7,448 nt of DNA from an uncultured Oscillibacter sp. (GTDB lineage Bacteria; Bacillota; Clostridia; Oscillospirales; Oscillospiraceae), in the NCBI GenBank assembly GCA_910589315.1, contig CAJUTB010000059.1, positions 1-7,448 of the forward strand, given 5' to 3'. Position 1 is the first letter of the stretch; each line of letters starts with the position of its first letter. Shown in pieces: positions 4,955 through 7,448 of the stretch. A program made the translations under genes and the position numbers. The notes under the pieces are model-generated. The model saw nothing but the letters and a program-made list of their open reading frames with translations, had not been told where the DNA came from and did no database searches.

Positions 4955-7123
4955 CTACATCTCAAACCAGCAGATGCCGCCTGGCGGCAGTTCCAGGGGG
5001 AACGCGGAACCATCGCCCCGGTAAACCGTTGTGCTTTGGGGCGCGTAGGTATTGTTGGCGACGCAGAACCGCCCGCTTTCCACATACGCATGAACCTCTG
5101 TCCCGCTGTTGGACGAGAACCACTTTGTAAGGTCCTTTTCGCCATGGGCCGCCCACAGGACTGCACGGTGAAGAAGCCGGCAGTTTTCAAAGGAATAAGG
5201 CAGTCCTGAAAGATACACGCCCCGGCCAGAGCCAAACGCATTCGCCGCCAGCTGGACCTCTTTGTCCCGCTGAACCAGCACCTCGGCTCCCTCCAAGGCA
5301 TAAACGCCCTTCTGCCCCTCGCCAAAATCCACCGCAGACGCGGCGTCCGCCAAAATGAAATGTTCCGGATGTTCCTCCCAGTTGTATTTGTCATAGCCTA
5401 AAGTAAAGCCGGTTTCCTTTTCGGTTCCCAGCACCTGCGCCATTTGGAAATACCGTCCCTGATAGAGATGTCCCGACGGCTCGCCGACGCCGATGAAGCC
5501 GCCTCCGTTCCAAACAAAACGCTTTACGGCGGAGGAGATGTCCGGGTCCTCCCAAACGGCCCCGCCAGTGTGGGCCGTGTCGCCGCCGCCGATGTTCAAC
5601 AGAACATCCACGCCGTCCAACGCCTGCGGATTGGCTTTCAGGTCGTCGAAGCTCAAAAACCGCACGTCAAACGGTGCGCCCGAGAGAGCCTCGATCACTC
5701 CGGCATAAGAATAATTCTGCTTTTGATACAGCGCATGGTGTACCATGTGACAGCCCCAGGACCGGGCCAGGCCCCAGCTGTTCAGCACCGCTACGGTCTT
5801 GGCGCAGTAGGGCTTTGCGCCTGCAATGTGGCTATACAGCTCCCGGAACTCGTTGCAGACCGATTCCACATACTCGATAAACTCCGGGAAATCACAGGCC
5901 AGCTTCAGGTACCCGCCGTAGCCGATGCGGTCAATGGGCTTGCGCAGAATGGCCCGCCGGGCCGTAATCCAATTCTCCCGGGCCTCTTTCACCGGGTCCC
6001 CGCCTTCGTGGAAGGTATCGGGGAAGAAATACGGCAGAAAACGTCCTTCTGTGTACTTTACGCCGGGAATGTCGGCGATCAGGCGCAGAGTGGACCCATT
6101 GCCCACGCTTCCAACCACGGCGTCCAGGCCGATAGACTGGAATTCCTCCAAATAGGGTTCCGTTCCAATCCAATGGTCTCCCAAAAACATCATGGCTTCC
6201 TTGCCCAGTTCGTGAGTGAGATCTACCATTTCCTTGGCAAGCGCGGCCACCTCCCGACGCTGGAAGGCCATAAAATCCTTATATTCCTTGGAGGGAATCC
6301 GATACTGGTTGTTATAATATCCCTGGTCAATGATAAATTCCGGCCGGAATTTATAGCCCGCTTCCCGCTCGAACTGTTCCAGAATATAAGGAGACACCGA
6401 GGCGGAATAACCATACCAGTCCACATACTTCTCCCGTTTGAGTTCGTCAAAGATCAGGGTGAACTGATGGAAAAAGGTGGTATAGCGGATAACGTCTACA
6501 TAGGGATGCTCCCGGATGAATTTCCGCAGCCGTTCCATGGTGTATTTCCGGGTTTTTGGCTGACGGACATCAAAGGTGATCTGATGCTCAAAGTTCTGCC
6601 AGTTGTTTGTGACGGCGTTATACATATGAACCGGGTCCCAGATTAAATACGCCAGAAAACTGACCGTATACTCATGAAACGTCTCCGGCTCCGGGATAAC
6701 CACCGCGCAGCTTCCGGCGGCATAATCCCAGCGTTCCGGCGGCAGCGGTTCTCCAGTGGTGCGGTCCATGACCTCCCACCAGCGTTTGATATCGTCCCGG
6801 TCATTGACCTCCAGAAGCTCTGAACTCACGCCCTTGAGCAGCGGAATAGACAGCGCGCCGCCGCTGGCGGTGTGGAAAGCCGTCATCAAATAGCACTGCT
6901 GCACCTCGTCCGGGTTGGCTTTTGCCCAGGCGTTGTCCTTCCGGGTCGTGTAATACGTGGCGTAAACCTTGGCGTCCGCGGATTTCAGCTCCTCGGGGTA
7001 GCCGGTGCCGTCACAGTCCCGGATGGCGTCGGCCCCCCAGCGTTCCAGAAGGGCCAGGGTTTCCGGCACTACGTCCACATCGGTGGGAATGGTTACGCGG
7101 CCTTTTCTGTGTAAATCACTCAT
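4955..7123 (-). CDS. 1,3-beta-galactosyl-N-acetylhexosamine phosphorylase (GH112)
   Basis: A 722-residue cytoplasmic enzyme that splits galacto-N-biose or lacto-N-biose with phosphate, giving alpha-galactose 1-phosphate and free N-acetylhexosamine. This family signature is clear: GRVTIPTDVDVVPETLALLE near the N-terminus, WGADAIRDCDGTGYPEELK (residues about 29-47), then FFHQFTLIFDE, EFIIDQGYYNNQYR and GDHWIGTEPY. The aspartate of that last motif is D316 and corresponds, by my recollection, to the general acid D313 of the Bifidobacterium longum enzyme. A Rossmann-like glutaminase-type domain follows (VLLNIGGGDTAHTGGAVWED) and a beta-rich C-terminal domain. Length is normal for GH112 and no signal peptide is present. 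ATG 7123 is preferred: AGGGGGAGG lies just upstream, whereas the TTG at 7138 would place the site inside the gene. It is the last gene of an operon with a small membrane protein (11 bp gap) and a sugar ABC permease, which presumably supplies the disaccharide. Confidence 0.95.
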   Translation of the reverse strand: MSDLHRKGRVTIPTDVDVVPETLALLERWGADAIRDCDGTGYPEELKSADAKVYATYYTTRKDNAWAKANPDEVQQCYLMTAFHTASGGALSIPLLKGVSSELLEVNDRDDIKRWWEVMDRTTGEPLPPERWDYAAGSCAVVIPEPETFHEYTVSFLAYLIWDPVHMYNAVTNNWQNFEHQITFDVRQPKTRKYTMERLRKFIREHPYVDVIRYTTFFHQFTLIFDELKREKYVDWYGYSASVSPYILEQFEREAGYKFRPEFIIDQGYYNNQYRIPSKEYKDFMAFQRREVAALAKEMVDLTHELGKEAMMFLGDHWIGTEPYLEEFQSIGLDAVVGSVGNGSTLRLIADIPGVKYTEGRFLPYFFPDTFHEGGDPVKEARENWITARRAILRKPIDRIGYGGYLKLACDFPEFIEYVESVCNEFRELYSHIAGAKPYCAKTVAVLNSWGLARSWGCHMVHHALYQKQNYSYAGVIEALSGAPFDVRFLSFDDLKANPQALDGVDVLLNIGGGDTAHTGGAVWEDPDISSAVKRFVWNGGGFIGVGEPSGHLYQGRYFQMAQVLGTEKETGFTLGYDKYNWEEHPEHFILADAASAVDFGEGQKGVYALEGAEVLVQRDKEVQLAANAFGSGRGVYLSGLPYSFENCRLLHRAVLWAAHGEKDLTKWFSSNSGTEVHAYVESGRFCVANNTYAPQSTTVYRGDGSAFPLELPPGGICWFEM

Positions 7124-7134
7124 ACTCCTCCCCC

Positions 7135-7341
7135 TCAAAGCCTTGGGCCTTTGCCGCCCTCAAAGGGCTTGTTGTAAATCATCAGCGCGGCCAGCAGCAA
7201 AATCACGCCCACAACCATCCATCCCAAACCGGACAGTTTTCCCGTCAGGGTCCAGCCGTAGACTACCAGAGCCAGTCCCGCAAAGAAAAAACCTGCAATG
7301 AACAAAATCCGAAGGCTGGTATGTTCTTTCCAAAAATTCAT
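7135..7341 (-). CDS. Small two-helix membrane protein (DUF6903-like), function unknown
   Basis: A 68-residue protein with two hydrophobic helices, about residues 11-30 (RILFIAGFFFAGLALVVYGW) and 38-57 (GLGWMVVGVILLLAALMIYN). They are separated by a short TLTGKLS loop and followed by a polar, net basic tail. There is no signal peptidase site or enzyme motif. It resembles the short membrane proteins annotated as DUF6903 that I recall sitting beside sugar ABC transporters in Clostridia; this is memory, not a search. It starts 9 bp after the permease stop and ends 11 bp before the phosphorylase ATG, so it is translated from the same transcript. An AAGGTG-like site lies upstream of the ATG. A role as an accessory of the ABC importer is only inferred from position. 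Confidence 0.75.
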   Translation of the reverse strand: MNFWKEHTSLRILFIAGFFFAGLALVVYGWTLTGKLSGLGWMVVGVILLLAALMIYNKPFEGGKGPRL

Positions 7342-7350
7342 CCCGTCACC

Positions 7351-7448
7351 TTAGCCTTTCAGTCCGCCCACGGTCATGCCCTGGGTCAGCTTTTTCTGCA
7401 CGCACATATAGAGAATCAGCGTCGGCAGCATCACCAGCACCAGACCGG
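7351..7448 (-). CDS. Carbohydrate ABC transporter permease, C-terminal end (MalG type), partial
   Basis: Only the last 32 codons lie in the window. The frame runs in from the right edge and stops with TAA at 7351-7353. The peptide begins GLVLVMLPTLILYMCVQKKL and ends in TQGMTVGGLKG. That is the characteristic last membrane helix and C-terminal tail of the MalG/CUT1 inner-membrane permeases (P-x-L-x-x-Y-x-x-x-Q-K-x-x-x-x-G-M-T-x-G-A/G-x-K-G). Together with the downstream phosphorylase it is most likely part of a galacto-N-biose/lacto-N-biose importer. The partner permease and the solute-binding protein would be expected further right. The gene name is left blank because the specificity is inferred only from the neighbour. 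Confidence 0.88.
   Translation of the reverse strand, partial: GLVLVMLPTLILYMCVQKKLTQGMTVGGLKG

Noticed and set aside
5444..6646. 400-codon open frame on the plus strand
   Set aside because: It lies entirely opposite the GH112 gene in GC-rich sequence, has no family motif, and would require the well-supported phosphorylase not to be the coding strand.
1..7448. CRISPR array, toxin-antitoxin pair or defence island
   Set aside because: No regularly spaced repeats, cas genes, or small toxin/antitoxin gene pair were seen on either strand.

Overview
The window looks like chromosomal DNA from a Gram-positive, gut-type Clostridia (Firmicutes; Oscillospiraceae or Lachnospiraceae relatives are the best guess). 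The grounds are strong AGGAGG-type ribosome binding sites, a lacto-N-biose/galacto-N-biose phosphorylase beside a MalG-type sugar ABC permease, a YfcC-family carrier, and GC-rich genes with AT-rich control regions. No species call is possible from sequence reading alone.

Left part (1-1185): this reads as the end of an integrated mobile element. It carries an 854-bp IS5-family insertion sequence (94-947) with 18-bp inverted ends. Its transposase is one continuous frame interrupted by a single in-frame TAG. At 1141-1185 lies the 3' part of a tRNA-Arg(ACG) gene, from the anticodon loop to CCA, with no matching 5' half. It is followed directly by a perfect 16-bp hairpin terminator. That is the usual appearance of a tyrosine-integrase attachment site, so the element should extend leftwards out of the window, with resident chromosome starting at about 1186.

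Middle part (1279-4935): a MarR-family regulator (1400-1930) with its own promoter and terminator is followed by a near-consensus promoter flanked by two TTGCA-type dyads (2034-2099). That promoter drives a two-gene operon: an M20D metallo-amidohydrolase (2208-3446) and, 19 bp on, a YfcC/DcuC-superfamily carrier (3466-4857). The likely logic is import of a small acylated or peptide-like substrate, cytoplasmic hydrolysis, and control by the adjacent MarR protein. The substrate cannot be read from the sequence. The operon ends in a hairpin (about 4895-4935) that can also terminate the convergent operon.

Right part (7448 down to 4955, minus strand): the end of a sugar ABC transporter permease, a 68-residue two-helix membrane protein, and a GH112 1,3-beta-galactosyl-N-acetylhexosamine phosphorylase. 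The spacings are 9 and 11 bp, so this is a tight operon. It would import host-glycan disaccharides (galacto-N-biose from mucin, lacto-N-biose from milk oligosaccharides) and split them by phosphorolysis in the cytoplasm. Upstream transporter genes lie beyond the right edge.

I do not see a clearly new defence or mobile system. The points most worth checking are the regulator/operator/amidohydrolase/carrier module, the tRNA-Arg attachment site, and the amber-interrupted transposase.
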